Shown: positions 9,669 to 19,277, counted from the first letter of the stretch. The stretch: DNA of 64,000 nucleotides from Corynebacterium sp. p3-SID1056 (GCF_025152525.1 NZ_JALXXL010000006.1:1-64000), one strand, 5' to 3'. Made by a program: numbers and translations. Notes: a model not told the origin generated them from the letters alone.

Positions 9669-9855
9669 GGCCCCTACATTAGCCGAAATCGCACTCCACC
9701 ACGAGTTTCCCAGCGTTAATCAAGGCGCGTGCATTTCACCGCTACATATTTGAGTCATCTTTGATACATTCAGTGTGCTTGGCCCACACACCTCCAAGCA
9801 GCCCGCAGAACTTTCAACAAACCTTCCGCCTTTTCCAAGCTTGAACCGAGTGAGC

Positions 9856-11298
9856 ATGCATATTCCGCCCTTCCGCCGCGCGCTGCGCAGCGCCACCGTC
9901 GCCAGTGCCGTCGCCCTGTCCCTCGCCGCTGCTGTACCGAGCGCCAACGCTGAGGATCAGGAGCTCACCGATTCGGGCCCAGACGCTTCGGCAGAGTTCT
10001 CCGAGGAGTATTACGCCGAGCACGGTGTCGAGTTCCACTACCAGCAGAACCAGGTAGGCACCCAGGATGCAGTGAAGATGCTTGGTGGTGCCACCGTACG
10101 GGTAATGGGCGACATCCTCGGCACCTGGTCCCAGGGCGTCGGCATGGGCGCCACCGACCTCGGCGTGATGGCCCCGCTGGGTGGGGGCGACTACGCCATG
10201 ATCTTCGGCGACTCCTTTACCGGCGGCACGGTCTACGACGGTGATTGGATGAGCCCGACCGGGCTGGTTGGCCACACCGACGAGGACGGCTTCGTGCAGG
10301 TTTCCGGGCCGCTCAACGAGGGCAACCGGGTGCGCCAGCTGATCAGCTACGCCCCGGAGAAGGATTTCACGCTCATCCCCTCGGACATCATTAACGTCGA
10401 TGGCACGCTGTACATGCAGGGGATGTGGAACCGCGGCGGCATCGGCAAGGTGAGCAATACCCAGATTTGGAAGTCGGACTCGCGCGGCAAGCGCTGGACC
10501 TCGGTGGGATACACCAGCCACAACTACCTCAACGGTCTGGGCGACATGATCAGCTGGGAGCAGGGGCCCGACGGCTACATCTACGCCGTGATGTCCTCCT
10601 TCGAGCGCAAAGACAACGTGTTCCTCTCCCGGTTCAAGATCGAGGACATCGGCGATCGTGATAAGTGGGAGCTGTTCAACCCGGGCAGCGGCGAATGGGG
10701 CGACCGTTACAGCCCCATCATCAACCAGCGGATGAAGGCCGGCGAGATGAACCTGCGCTACATCCAGGGGCACTGGGTGCTCGTGATCTTCAACAACGAA
10801 ACGAGCGCGATCGAGGTGCGCATTTCCGAGGAGCTCGCGCGCAATTGGAACGACGTGCCGGTCACCACGATCGCGAAGGGCGGCAGCTGGGCGAACCCGC
10901 AGTCCCCCAAGAACTGGTCGCAGCTTTACGGCGGCTACATCGTCCCCGGCTCAACCATCGACGACCTCGACGTGGTCATCTCGCAGTGGAACACCGGCAC
11001 GCACAAGCGCTACATGGCTACCCAGTTCAACGTGCGCGGTCTGGACGAGATCTACGACATCGACGCCGCTTCCCTGCCCGCGCTGCCCGAGCCGCCCGAG
11101 GCCAACGATATTCCCGGCGCGGACGGAGCCCGCTCTGGCAACGGAGGAAGCTCGTTGAGCTCTGGCATGGACGAAACCACCGAGACGATCGTCACCATCG
11201 TCGGCGTGCTCAGCGGCATCGCCGCGATCGCCGCGATGTCCTTCCCCTTCTGGCGCGACATGCTGCCCCCGCAGCTGCGCGAGATGCTGCACATCTAG
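9856..11298 (+). CDS. Secreted DUF4185 family protein
   Basis: A 480-residue exported protein. ATG 9856 gives an N-terminus with basic residues, a hydrophobic core (VASAVALSLAAAVPSANA) and a likely signal peptidase site after ANA. The body has the MIFGDSFTGG signature and repeated Trp/Gly blade-like segments of the DUF4185 family, found on actinobacterial surfaces. A C-terminal hydrophobic helix (IVTIVGVLSGIAAIAAM) followed by a short tail suggests membrane retention. Function is unknown; a glycan-related role is only a guess from the beta-propeller-like fold. It ends just before a shared terminator. Confidence 0.8.
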   Translation: MHIPPFRRALRSATVASAVALSLAAAVPSANAEDQELTDSGPDASAEFSEEYYAEHGVEFHYQQNQVGTQDAVKMLGGATVRVMGDILGTWSQGVGMGATDLGVMAPLGGGDYAMIFGDSFTGGTVYDGDWMSPTGLVGHTDEDGFVQVSGPLNEGNRVRQLISYAPEKDFTLIPSDIINVDGTLYMQGMWNRGGIGKVSNTQIWKSDSRGKRWTSVGYTSHNYLNGLGDMISWEQGPDGYIYAVMSSFERKDNVFLSRFKIEDIGDRDKWELFNPGSGEWGDRYSPIINQRMKAGEMNLRYIQGHWVLVIFNNETSAIEVRISEELARNWNDVPVTTIAKGGSWANPQSPKNWSQLYGGYIVPGSTIDDLDVVISQWNTGTHKRYMATQFNVRGLDEIYDIDAASLPALPEPPEANDIPGADGARSGNGGSSLSSGMDETTETIVTIVGVLSGIAAIAAMSFPFWRDMLPPQLREMLHI

Positions 11299-11310
11299 TG
11301 CCAGCACACA

Positions 11311-11340
11311 AAAAACGCGCCCCGGCCGGGGCGCGTTTTT
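11311..11340. terminator. Bidirectional rho-independent terminator
   Basis: AAAAACGCGCCCC followed by GGCC and the mirror GGGGCGCGTTTTT form a very strong GC hairpin with A tracts on one side and T tracts on the other. It lies between the convergent DUF4185 and Dyp peroxidase genes and can serve both. Confidence 0.9.
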
Positions 11341-11345
11341 GTCAC

Positions 11346-12377
11346 TTAGTCGTGCTTGCCAAACACGACCCTGCCCTGCGACGCGGTCGTCGCCGGCTGT
11401 GACGGGGTCGGGCCGTCCTGTGCAGGCGCGAGCCCCGGCTTCGCGTGCTCCTCAGCGTTTTCCAAAAAGTCGGCGGGTGGAGCGAAGAAGTTCACACCCG
11501 TCAGCGCCTCGGAGAAGTCGAGGATGCGATCGTAGTTGCCCTCGGGCTCGCCAATAAACATGCGTCGCAGCATGCGCTCGGTGATTTCCACGTCCTTGGC
11601 GTAGCTCATGAAGTAGGTGCCCTGGTTGCCCAGCGCATCGCCGAAGGTGAGGTTGTTGCGCACGATCTCGAGCGACTCGCCGTCCTCGTCCTTCACCGAG
11701 TTCACGGCCACGTGGGAGTTGACCGGCTTCACGTCTTCGCGGAGCTCAATGTCATCGTGCTTGGTGCGGCCGATGACCTTCTCCTGTTCCTCTACCGGCA
11801 GCGCATCCCAATCCTTCAAGTTGTGGATGTATTTCTGCGCCACGATGTAGGAGCCGCCTGCCCACTCGCCCTCGCTGATCAGCGCGGTCTCGATGCCGGC
11901 CTGGCCGCGCGGGGACTCCGTGCCGTCGACAAAGCCAAGGGGGTCGCGGAAGTCCTGGTACTGGAAGGCATGCACCTCGTCATACTCGGCGACGGCACCG
12001 TCGAGCACCACGTTGATGCGGCGCGCCAGCTCGAAGGCCACGTCGTACTCGTCGGCGCGGATGTGGAAGAAAAGGTCGCCCGGCGTCGACGGTGCGTGGT
12101 GCTTGGCGCCCTGGAGCTCGCGGAAGGGGTGCAGGCCCTCCGGCTTCGGGGTGTCAAACATGCGGTCCCACAGCTCGGCACCGATGCCGACGACCGCGCT
12201 GAGCTGCGCCGCAGGCCAGCGGAAGCCGACGCCGTTGACTAGGCCTTGCAGGCCGGTGATCACCTCGAGCGCCTGCTTCTCGGCACCCTCTTTCAGTGCG
12301 ATAGTCAGGAAGATAGCGTCTTTGGACTGGGGCAGGATGACAGTTTGCGAAACGTCAGCTGAGTACTTCTCGGTCAT
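11346..12377 (-). CDS. Dyp-type heme peroxidase
   Basis: The 343-residue product from ATG 12377 carries GFVDGTESPRG, the GxxDG motif of dye-decolourising peroxidases, followed by the usual DDIEL...SHVAVN and IVRNNLTFGD segments. Length fits the cytoplasmic class B group; there is no Tat signal. The C-terminal 40 residues (after FAPPADFLENAEEH) are Pro/Ala-rich and variable, as in members that dock into encapsulins, but no encapsulin gene is visible here. It lies 14 bp after the TipAS-type regulator on the same strand, so the two are probably co-transcribed. Confidence 0.9.
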   Translation of the reverse strand: MTEKYSADVSQTVILPQSKDAIFLTIALKEGAEKQALEVITGLQGLVNGVGFRWPAAQLSAVVGIGAELWDRMFDTPKPEGLHPFRELQGAKHHAPSTPGDLFFHIRADEYDVAFELARRINVVLDGAVAEYDEVHAFQYQDFRDPLGFVDGTESPRGQAGIETALISEGEWAGGSYIVAQKYIHNLKDWDALPVEEQEKVIGRTKHDDIELREDVKPVNSHVAVNSVKDEDGESLEIVRNNLTFGDALGNQGTYFMSYAKDVEITERMLRRMFIGEPEGNYDRILDFSEALTGVNFFAPPADFLENAEEHAKPGLAPAQDGPTPSQPATTASQGRVVFGKHD

Positions 12378-12391
12378 GCGCCCCAGCATAC

Positions 12392-13153
12392 CTACCACTG
12401 AGGCGAGTCCACATCCACACCTGCTGCCGCAGCGTGGGCGGTGACCAGCTCCAGGAGGTAGTCCTGCGCGCCGCTGTAAGACTCGTGGAATCGTTCGTCG
12501 CTGACGTACATGCGCGCCAGAATCAGCTGGCGGGCCGGGGTGACCTCGTACCATTGCGCGATTGAAGCGCGGTGCTTTTCTACGAGCCGCTCCGCTTCCT
12601 CCGTGCCTGGTTCGACGCCCTTCTCGCGTGCGGCGACCAGCTCCGCGGCAAGCTCCTCCTGCTCGCGCATGAGCTGTTGCGCCTTGGACGCGTCGACCTT
12701 TGACAGCGCTTTCTGGGATTGCTCCCACTCGGGGGTGTGCCCCCAGCGCTTTTCCGCTTCTTCTTGGTATGCCGGGAATTCTTCGCCGAAGTACTGTTTC
12801 ATGTCTTCCATAGTCAGTGTGTCTTTCTTGTGCTTGTGCATCATTTCCTCGACCGCTTGGAGTTGGGCCTCGAGTGCATCCCGACGCGAGCGCAGTGCCT
12901 CGTGGTGGGCGGAAAGTGCGCGTGCGAGGTGGGACGAGGAAGCGTCGAGAAGCGTGGCGATGCGCGCAAGCGGGATGCCGATGCTCTGGTAGAGGGCGAT
13001 CGCCGCGCCTCGCTCGAGGTCGGCGTCGCTGTAGACGCGGTAGCCGGTGCTCGTGCGCTCCGGTTGGAGCAGGTCGAGCGACTCCCAGTGGCGCAGCGCT
13101 TTCGGGGTCACGCCGAGGATGTCGGCGGCCTCGCCAATCGTGTAAGCGGTCAT
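12392..13153 (-). CDS. MerR-family regulator with TipAS ligand domain
   Basis: The 253-residue protein starts MTAYTIGEAADILG, an N-terminal MerR winged helix, followed by a coiled coil (about residues 80-120) and a C-terminal half from EDMKQYFGEEFPAYQEEAEK to the end that matches the TipAS antibiotic-binding fold. TipA-type proteins sense thiopeptides and other hydrophobic drugs and activate nearby genes. Here the likely targets are itself and the Dyp peroxidase 14 bp downstream. The upstream in-frame extension to 13291 overlaps the DUF429 gene and lacks homology, so ATG 13153 was chosen. Confidence 0.88.
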   Translation of the reverse strand: MTAYTIGEAADILGVTPKALRHWESLDLLQPERTSTGYRVYSDADLERGAAIALYQSIGIPLARIATLLDASSSHLARALSAHHEALRSRRDALEAQLQAVEEMMHKHKKDTLTMEDMKQYFGEEFPAYQEEAEKRWGHTPEWEQSQKALSKVDASKAQQLMREQEELAAELVAAREKGVEPGTEEAERLVEKHRASIAQWYEVTPARQLILARMYVSDERFHESYSGAQDYLLELVTAHAAAAGVDVDSPQW

Positions 13154-13187
13154 AGGCAGCAGTGAACAGGTTGCCGTAGGGGCAAGG

Positions 13188-13925
13188 TCAAACTCGAGCG
13201 CGCGGAATCCAGATCCAGCCCTCCTCAGCGACGAGTTCTGCCTGGTCCGCAGGCGGGGCGATGCAGCGACCGGCGCGTACCTCGCGGGCAATCAGGGCGG
13301 CGATTACCGCGTCGAGGCAGTCCGCGCTTTCCATTGCGAGCTGGTGCCAGTTGCCCCAATCCAGCCCGAAGCGCGCGCTCAGCCCAGCTGCGATCTCCTC
13401 GCGGGCAGCTCGCCCGGCATCATCGGCGCCTTTGTATCCGCGATGCCGCATCCCCCACTGCTTGAGCGCGGCGGCCGGGTACACCTCGGCGACCTTGCCT
13501 TGACCGCCACGACGCATATCCACGCCAGCGGCCCGGAGGCGCTGCTCGAGGCCAGCCCAGCGCAGGGCGGGGTGTGCGATCCGCTCGGCGGCCACCGGCA
13601 GCGGAGTCACGCCTGCGGTGCGGCGCACCTCCAGATCGGTGAAGCGGTTGACCAGCTCACGGCGCACATCGGGACCCGCTTCGTCTGGAAGCACGTCCTC
13701 CCCCACTGCGTGGGCGTTGAGGAAGAACCGAAACGCCCGCGGCCACCCGAGTGGGATGTCCACGCCGGTGAGTTCGGCACGGGCAACGAGGGTGGTGAGG
13801 TGGTTGTCGGTGGCGGTGCACGTGGCGTCGATAAGCACTGGCCCGGCGGGCGTCTCCTGGATGGTGGCGGTGCCGGTCTTGGCGGGGTCGGCGGCGAGAT
13901 CGATGCCGGAAAAGTACAGTTCCAC
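13188..13925 (-). CDS. DUF429 family protein (predicted RNase H-like fold)
   Basis: A 245-residue protein reading VELYFSGIDLAADPAKTG from a GTG at 13925; FSGIDLA and GVDIPLGWP are DUF429 features, with acidic residues in an RNase H-like layout. Activity is not established for the family. An ATG at 13970 would extend the protein by 15 residues and overlap the start of the divergent MFS gene, so the GTG is preferred, with some doubt. The gene ends 34 bp before the TipAS regulator and may lead that operon. Confidence 0.7.
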   Translation of the reverse strand: MELYFSGIDLAADPAKTGTATIQETPAGPVLIDATCTATDNHLTTLVARAELTGVDIPLGWPRAFRFFLNAHAVGEDVLPDEAGPDVRRELVNRFTDLEVRRTAGVTPLPVAAERIAHPALRWAGLEQRLRAAGVDMRRGGQGKVAEVYPAAALKQWGMRHRGYKGADDAGRAAREEIAAGLSARFGLDWGNWHQLAMESADCLDAVIAALIAREVRAGRCIAPPADQAELVAEEGWIWIPRARV

Positions 13926-13946
13926 GCGCAAGAGCTTAGAGGTAGA

Positions 13947-15395
13947 GTGACCCTGGTGACGCAGCAACATTCCCCTTGGGCGGCTCTGTGGAGCATGATG
14001 CTCGGGTTTTTCATGATCCTGGTCGACTCGACCATCGTTTCCGTGGCGATCCCAGCGATCACCGCCGACCTTTCTGCCAGCTACAGCTCGGTAATCTGGG
14101 TCAACAGCGCCTACCTGCTGGCATACGCGGTGCCGCTGCTGATTACGGGACGCCTGGGCGATCGCTTCGGCCCCCGCACGATCTATTTGAGCGGGCTCGC
14201 ACTGTTTACCGTGTCCTCACTGGCCTGCGGGCTGGCGGGCACGATTGAGGCGCTCATCCTCGCGCGCGTCTTCCAGGGTCTTGGCGGGGCGATGGTGACC
14301 CCACAGACGATGGCAGTGATGATCCGCACCTTTCACCCGACAGCGCGCGGCGGTGCGATGGGAGTGTGGGGCGCAACCGCGGGTGTCGCCACCATTACCG
14401 GCCCGCTTTTGGGCGGTGTGCTTGTCGACGCCTCCGGGTGGCCCTGGATCTTCTACGTCAACGTCCCCGTCGGCATCCTGGGGCTCGTTCTCGGCTGGAT
14501 CTTCGTCCCTCGGCTCGAGCGCACCGCGCGCTCCTTCGACTGGGTCGGCGTGGCCTTGAGTGCAGTGGGGATGTTCTGCTTGATCTTTGGTATTCAGGAG
14601 GCCAACGCCCTCGACTGGGACTGGCGCGCGCTCACGCTGATCATCGGCGGTCTCACCCTGCTCGCCGTCTTTGTTGCGTGGCAGTCGCGCACCCGCCAGG
14701 ACCCGCTCGTCCCCCTGACGCTTTTTCACGACCGCAATTTTTCCCTCGCCGCCGTCACCATCGCCACCGTGGGCTTTACCATGTCCACGTACATGATCCC
14801 GTGGATGATCTACGTCCAATCCGTCCAAGGTTTTTCACCCACCCGAGCTGCCTTGCTCTTGGTGCCGGCCGGCCTGGTTTCCGGCACGCTCTCGCCGTGG
14901 ATCGGCAAGCTGACCAACACACACCAGCCCAAACCCTTCGCCATCGCGGGGCTGAGCCTATTGGGCGCTTCAGTCGCGCTGACCGCGTGGATCACCGACC
15001 CCGCAATCAGCCCGTACTGGTTGGCTGCCATCTCCGTGCTCAATGGCGTCGCCAACTCGATGGTGTGGGGCCCGCTGTCCATGATCGCCACCCGCAACCT
15101 CGCCCCCGCCCTCGCCGGCGCGGGTTCGAGTGTCTACAACACGCTGCGCCAGATCGGCGCCGTCATCGGCTCCGCGGCCATCGCCGCGGTGATGTCCGCG
15201 CAGCTCGATGCGCAACTCGGCGCGGGCGCAGGCGATGCAGCCGTCGGCCCGAGTACGAGCGGGTCCATGCCCGAGGCGCTGCACGCTCCCTTCGCGCTCG
15301 CCATGTCCCACTCGCTCTACCTGCCCGCCGCCATCGCGCTGCTTGGCGCGGTGCTGGCGTGCCGCTTCGCGCGCACGAAGAGTTGGAACGACTAG
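13947..15395 (+). CDS. DHA2-family MFS drug exporter (EmrB/QacA type)
   Basis: The 482-residue protein has about 14 hydrophobic helices. It begins WSMMLGFFMILVDSTIVSVA (DxTIV motif) and includes GRLGDRFGPRTIYLSG (motif A) and ATAGVATITGPLLGGVLVD (motif C), typical of proton-driven drug exporters. A GTG at 13947 has GAGG just upstream; a second GTG at 13956 is possible. It is divergent from the DUF429 gene and ends 17 bp before the McrB gene. Substrate is unknown. Confidence 0.9.
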   Translation: MTLVTQQHSPWAALWSMMLGFFMILVDSTIVSVAIPAITADLSASYSSVIWVNSAYLLAYAVPLLITGRLGDRFGPRTIYLSGLALFTVSSLACGLAGTIEALILARVFQGLGGAMVTPQTMAVMIRTFHPTARGGAMGVWGATAGVATITGPLLGGVLVDASGWPWIFYVNVPVGILGLVLGWIFVPRLERTARSFDWVGVALSAVGMFCLIFGIQEANALDWDWRALTLIIGGLTLLAVFVAWQSRTRQDPLVPLTLFHDRNFSLAAVTIATVGFTMSTYMIPWMIYVQSVQGFSPTRAALLLVPAGLVSGTLSPWIGKLTNTHQPKPFAIAGLSLLGASVALTAWITDPAISPYWLAAISVLNGVANSMVWGPLSMIATRNLAPALAGAGSSVYNTLRQIGAVIGSAAIAAVMSAQLDAQLGAGAGDAAVGPSTSGSMPEALHAPFALAMSHSLYLPAAIALLGAVLACRFARTKSWND

Positions 15396-15412
15396 ATGCC
15401 ATACTGGTGGCT

Positions 15413-17602
15413 ATGAGCTCTCCCCTTACCCTCTCTCGCCCACAAAGCGAATTGCACCTTGCACGCGGCATCGCTCCCGTCATTGAGCAGATGCTTGGCG
15501 ACGGCCACTCATCGATCGTCCCAGACGTGAAAATCTGGTCTCCTGAAGTAGCCGAAGAACTCCGCCATCGGATCGAGGACAACCCGCTGACAGGCAAGCG
15601 GGACCAGTGGAGCAAGTTGAGCGAGCAACTCACCGGCGCGCCAGAAGCAGTAATCCTGCTGGCGGCGGAGTTAGTTCTCCTGCGCGATCACGCTGAGCGC
15701 ACACTCACGCTCGACACCAGGGTGAAGCACCTGAAGAAGGTTCTCGCACTTGCGGGAATTGATGCGCTCCCGGAGTGGCTTGGGCAGATGCTGAAGAACC
15801 GTGAGCCCTCCGGATTCAAGGGTGGCCAAGGCTACCACGGCGCATTGTGGAAGCAACTGATCTGGCTTGCAAAATTCGTCGCGCATCTCCGTTCCCAGGA
15901 CATGGCTACGCGCGAGGCTGCACGGGGCGATGCGTGGGAGTTCCAGCGGCTGATGCTCGACGTCGAGGAGGACACCTCGGGCGTCCGCAACGCCTTGCAA
16001 TACTTGTCGTTTCCCGAGGTATTTGAGCCAATCTCATCAAACCCGATGAAGGAAAAAATTCGCCAGGGTTTCGCTGACCGGATCACCCCGGAGCCTGGTG
16101 ATAGCCCTGATGCAATGGACCGGGACCTTCTGGCAATTCGCCGTGCACTCGCAAAAGAGCACGACGAGCCTTTCCATTTCTGGTCGCCCGGGATCGTGGA
16201 GCAGTGGAGCGATACGCCCACGCCGGAGGCTGCCGAGGAGGATGACGAGAGTGTTCGCGGCGTGCACTACTGGGCATTCGCGCCGGGCGCCAACGCGAGC
16301 AATTGGGAAGCGCAGCGCGACGCGGGCCTGATGGCCCTGGACTGGCCATCTCTCGGGGATTTTGCCCAGTACGCCTTACGGGAGGATATCCGTGCCGCGT
16401 TGGATACGCAGGGTACCGGGAAAAGCTTTTCCAACCACACGCTCGCAGTGTGGGAGTTCCAGCACCGTATGGAGCCTGGGGATGTCATCTACGCGCGCCG
16501 CGGGCGCAACGAGGTCATTGGACGCGGCGTGGTCCGCGGCACTCCAGAGTTCCATCCCGAGCGCACGACCTTCCGCAATACCCGAGCCGTGCAGTGGACC
16601 GATACTGGCTCTTGGGAGCCGCCCTCGGCGTTTGCTACAAAAACACTCACAGACATCACCCGTTTCCCCAAACGCGTTGCCGCACTCGAGTCGCTTTTCG
16701 ACGCCAGCCCCGAATCCACCGGACCTGCACCGCTCAAAAGCACGTACACGGAGGAGGACTTCCTCCGCGATGTCTTCCTCTCCGACGAGCGCTTTGACCG
16801 TCTTCGCACCCTGATCAGGCGGAAGAAAAACGTCATCCTCGCCGGACCACCCGGCGTTGGCAAAACCTACGCTGCGCGTAGGTTGGCATACGCGCTCATG
16901 GGTGAAAAAGATCAGGGACGAATCAGCACCGTGCAATTCCACCAGAGCTATTCCTACGAAGACTTCGTGCGCGGTTACAGGCCGACGGATTCCGGTGGCT
17001 TCGAACTCCAATCTGGCCCCTTTTACGATTTTTGTGAACGCGCCCGCGAAGACGCAGAGAACGACTACTTCTTCCTCATCGACGAAATCAACCGCGGCAA
17101 TATCTCGAAAATCTTCGGCGAGCTATTGATGCTGATCGAAGGCAGCAAGAGAGGACACTCGATCCAACTGCTCTACGAGGGCGAACTGTTTTCCGTCCCG
17201 GCGAACCTCTACATCATCGGCATGATGAACACCGCTGACCGGAGCCTGGCGCTTCTCGACTACGCACTGCGCCGCCGCTTCGGCTTCTTCGAGCTCTCCC
17301 CTGCTTTCGAGTCTTCGCAATTCCAGGAATACCTCGCGCAGCAGGATAGCCCGCAGCTTGAAAAACTGGTGGCTCAGTTGGGGTATCTCAACGAGGCAAT
17401 TGCCGCAGACCCCGCGCTGGGGCGTGGATTTGCTGTCGGCCACAGCTTTGTCATGGCCGGCGATGACGCGCTGGAAAACAACCTGTGGCTGGAGTCGGTT
17501 GTCGAAGACGAGCTGGTCCCGTTGCTCGACGAGTACTGGTTCGACCAACCAGAGCAAGCCCTAGATTGGGCAGAAACTCTCCGAAGCGCGATCAATGAGT
17601 AA
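15413..17602 (+). CDS. mcrB: McrB-like AAA+ GTPase with EVE-like modified-DNA reader domain
   Basis: The 729-residue protein has three parts. Residues 1-280 are mostly helical and not recognised. About 285-415 (from HYWAFAPGANASNWE through VWEFQHRMEPGDVIYARR and FRNTRAVQWTDTG) resemble an EVE/PUA-like domain, a fold known to bind modified bases. From about 460 onward is an McrB motor with Walker A GPPGVGKT (478-485), acidic FFLIDEINRGNISK and MNTADRSLALLDYALRRRF. It overlaps mcrC by 8 bp. Together they form a type IV modification-dependent restriction system. That the EVE-like domain supplies target recognition is inference. Confidence 0.88.
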   Translation: MSSPLTLSRPQSELHLARGIAPVIEQMLGDGHSSIVPDVKIWSPEVAEELRHRIEDNPLTGKRDQWSKLSEQLTGAPEAVILLAAELVLLRDHAERTLTLDTRVKHLKKVLALAGIDALPEWLGQMLKNREPSGFKGGQGYHGALWKQLIWLAKFVAHLRSQDMATREAARGDAWEFQRLMLDVEEDTSGVRNALQYLSFPEVFEPISSNPMKEKIRQGFADRITPEPGDSPDAMDRDLLAIRRALAKEHDEPFHFWSPGIVEQWSDTPTPEAAEEDDESVRGVHYWAFAPGANASNWEAQRDAGLMALDWPSLGDFAQYALREDIRAALDTQGTGKSFSNHTLAVWEFQHRMEPGDVIYARRGRNEVIGRGVVRGTPEFHPERTTFRNTRAVQWTDTGSWEPPSAFATKTLTDITRFPKRVAALESLFDASPESTGPAPLKSTYTEEDFLRDVFLSDERFDRLRTLIRRKKNVILAGPPGVGKTYAARRLAYALMGEKDQGRISTVQFHQSYSYEDFVRGYRPTDSGGFELQSGPFYDFCERAREDAENDYFFLIDEINRGNISKIFGELLMLIEGSKRGHSIQLLYEGELFSVPANLYIIGMMNTADRSLALLDYALRRRFGFFELSPAFESSQFQEYLAQQDSPQLEKLVAQLGYLNEAIAADPALGRGFAVGHSFVMAGDDALENNLWLESVVEDELVPLLDEYWFDQPEQALDWAETLRSAINE

Positions 17603-18650
17603 CACTAATGTGCTGCTCGGTAACGTGCACGTGATGATGGCGTATGCCTTTCGGTGCCTCGAGCGAGCTTCACCGGCACAAGGCGCCCCGCAGGACTTCG
17701 ATCACCTCCACGACCTGCTCGCGCACGTCATCGCGGAGGAAACCGCACGTCAGATCAAACGCGGTCTCCATCACCAATACCTCCCGCAGCGCGAGGAGTT
17801 GCGAACTATCAGGGGGCGCGTCGACATAGCAGCGACGTTCACTCGGCAACTGACGCAACGCGGCACAGTCGTGTGCGAATACGAGGAATTCTTCCCCGAC
17901 ATAGCCCTCAACCGGGCGATTTACGCAGTCGTTCTCATGCTTGCGCGCCACCCACAGGTTGCGCCGCATCGCCGGCGCGCGCTCACCAGGCTCCTCCCCT
18001 ACTTCGCAAGCGTCTCCCGCGTTCCGATCAGGACCCTGAACTTCGACCAACTGCACCTCCATCGCAGCAATGCCTCCTATCGCTGGCTCCTCGGAGCGTG
18101 CGAGCTCGCCGTTCGAGGTCTGCTTCCCGGAAACGATCCGGGCAACGCCGCGCTCCCCTGGCAACACACCGAGGAGATGAGCACACTGTTTGAAAATTTC
18201 GTGAAGGAGTATTTCCGCTTCCACCACCCACAGCTCAAAGCGCGCTCGGCGCAGGTGGGATGGGATCTTGAAGGTGAACGTGGCGTCGGCAAGCAGCAGC
18301 TCCCAAGCATGCACACGGATATTACGCTGACCGGCCCGGCATCCACGCTGATCGTGGATACCAAGTTTTATGCCCAGCCGATGAGCTACGGTCGCTTCGA
18401 CAAGGCGAGCTTGCGTTCGGACCACCTGTACCAAATCCACGCCTATGTCCGAAACGCGGCGGCCGCCTCAACGACGCCGGTGGGCGGTCTGTTGCTGTAT
18501 GCGCGCACTCACGGACCGATTCAGCCTGAGCTCGACGTCGAAATCGGCGGGCACCGCATCGGGGCCACCACCATCGATTTATCCAGCCCCTGGCCACAGG
18601 TGCAGGCACAGCTCGAAGCGGTGCTTGATCGCTTCCCGGTAGGCGCGTAA
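17595..18650 (+). CDS. mcrC: McrC-like nuclease subunit of the McrBC system
   Basis: The 351-residue protein follows McrC layout: an N-terminal region that contacts McrB (REELRTIRGRVD, CEYEEFFPDIALNRAI) and a C-terminal PD-(D/E)xK nuclease with MHTDITL followed by LIVDTKFY. FENFVKEYFRFH precedes the nuclease core as in other McrC proteins. The ATG lies inside the end of mcrB (overlap 17595-17602), so the pair is translationally coupled. All catalytic positions that can be checked by eye are present, so the system looks intact. Confidence 0.92.
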   Translation: MSNTNVLLGNVHVMMAYAFRCLERASPAQGAPQDFDHLHDLLAHVIAEETARQIKRGLHHQYLPQREELRTIRGRVDIAATFTRQLTQRGTVVCEYEEFFPDIALNRAIYAVVLMLARHPQVAPHRRRALTRLLPYFASVSRVPIRTLNFDQLHLHRSNASYRWLLGACELAVRGLLPGNDPGNAALPWQHTEEMSTLFENFVKEYFRFHHPQLKARSAQVGWDLEGERGVGKQQLPSMHTDITLTGPASTLIVDTKFYAQPMSYGRFDKASLRSDHLYQIHAYVRNAAAASTTPVGGLLLYARTHGPIQPELDVEIGGHRIGATTIDLSSPWPQVQAQLEAVLDRFPVGA

Positions 18651-18707
18651 TTCCTGCGATATCTTATAGGTGACACGCACTACCCCCCTACGCGAAAGGA
18701 TGGCACC

Positions 18708-19238
18708 GTGGCCGACACTCCCGAGATGCGCGTAGGCGACGCCGAGCGCTCGGCCGCCCTCGACCGCCTTGGCGAACATTTCGCCGACGGCTACCTCGAC
18801 GTCGCTGAGTTCGACGAACGCACGGCGAAGGCAGCAACAGCGAAAACACGCAGCGAGATTGAGGCGCTCTTCCGTGATCTGCCGGAGCGGGCTTCTCGCA
18901 AGAGCCTGGAAACACCCACCGACTCATCCCTCGCCACCTCGGCCCGTGAGGCCGAGCTGGAGCGCAAGTTGCGCGTCAAACGGAACTGCGATCGCGCGGC
19001 CGCGCTCGTGGTAGGGCTCGGTGCGGCGGTGTTCTTTCTGCTGCAATTCATCTTCGATGTATCGATGGCCTGGGTTGCCTGGCCGATCGTGGGTGTGGTG
19101 TGCCTGGGCATTTATTCCTTTGCTGACATCTCTGAAGAGGAATACGACGTGCTGGAAGAACTCGAGAAGAAGGACAACAAGGAACGCGCTGAGCGACTCC
19201 GGATCGCGTATGAGCGTCGCAAAGAGCTCGGCAAGTAA
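18708..19238 (+). CDS. DUF1707 family membrane protein
   Basis: Starts with GTG 18708 and encodes 176 residues. The N-terminal MRVGDAERSAALDRLGEHFA...GYLDVAEFDER is the DUF1707 (SHOCT-like) signature common in actinobacteria. Two adjacent hydrophobic segments (DRAAALVVGLGAAVFFLLQF; VAWPIVGVVCLGIY) follow, then a charged C-terminal coiled tail (EELEKKDNKERAERLR). Function is unknown; proteins of this type are thought to act at the membrane or in regulation. Confidence 0.8.
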   Translation: MADTPEMRVGDAERSAALDRLGEHFADGYLDVAEFDERTAKAATAKTRSEIEALFRDLPERASRKSLETPTDSSLATSAREAELERKLRVKRNCDRAAALVVGLGAAVFFLLQFIFDVSMAWVAWPIVGVVCLGIYSFADISEEEYDVLEELEKKDNKERAERLRIAYERRKELGK

Positions 19239-19277
19239 GAAACCTTGGGCACTCCTGCATGACAGCTCACAATTTCT

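Noticed and set aside
6468..9719. Long open frame of over 1000 codons opposite fdhA
   Set aside because: It is the GC-rich antisense shadow of fdhA, with no recognisable domain and no ribosome-binding site.
9669..9855. Search for a riboswitch upstream of fdhA or the DUF4185 gene
   Set aside because: No conserved structure could be seen by eye in this short intergenic region.
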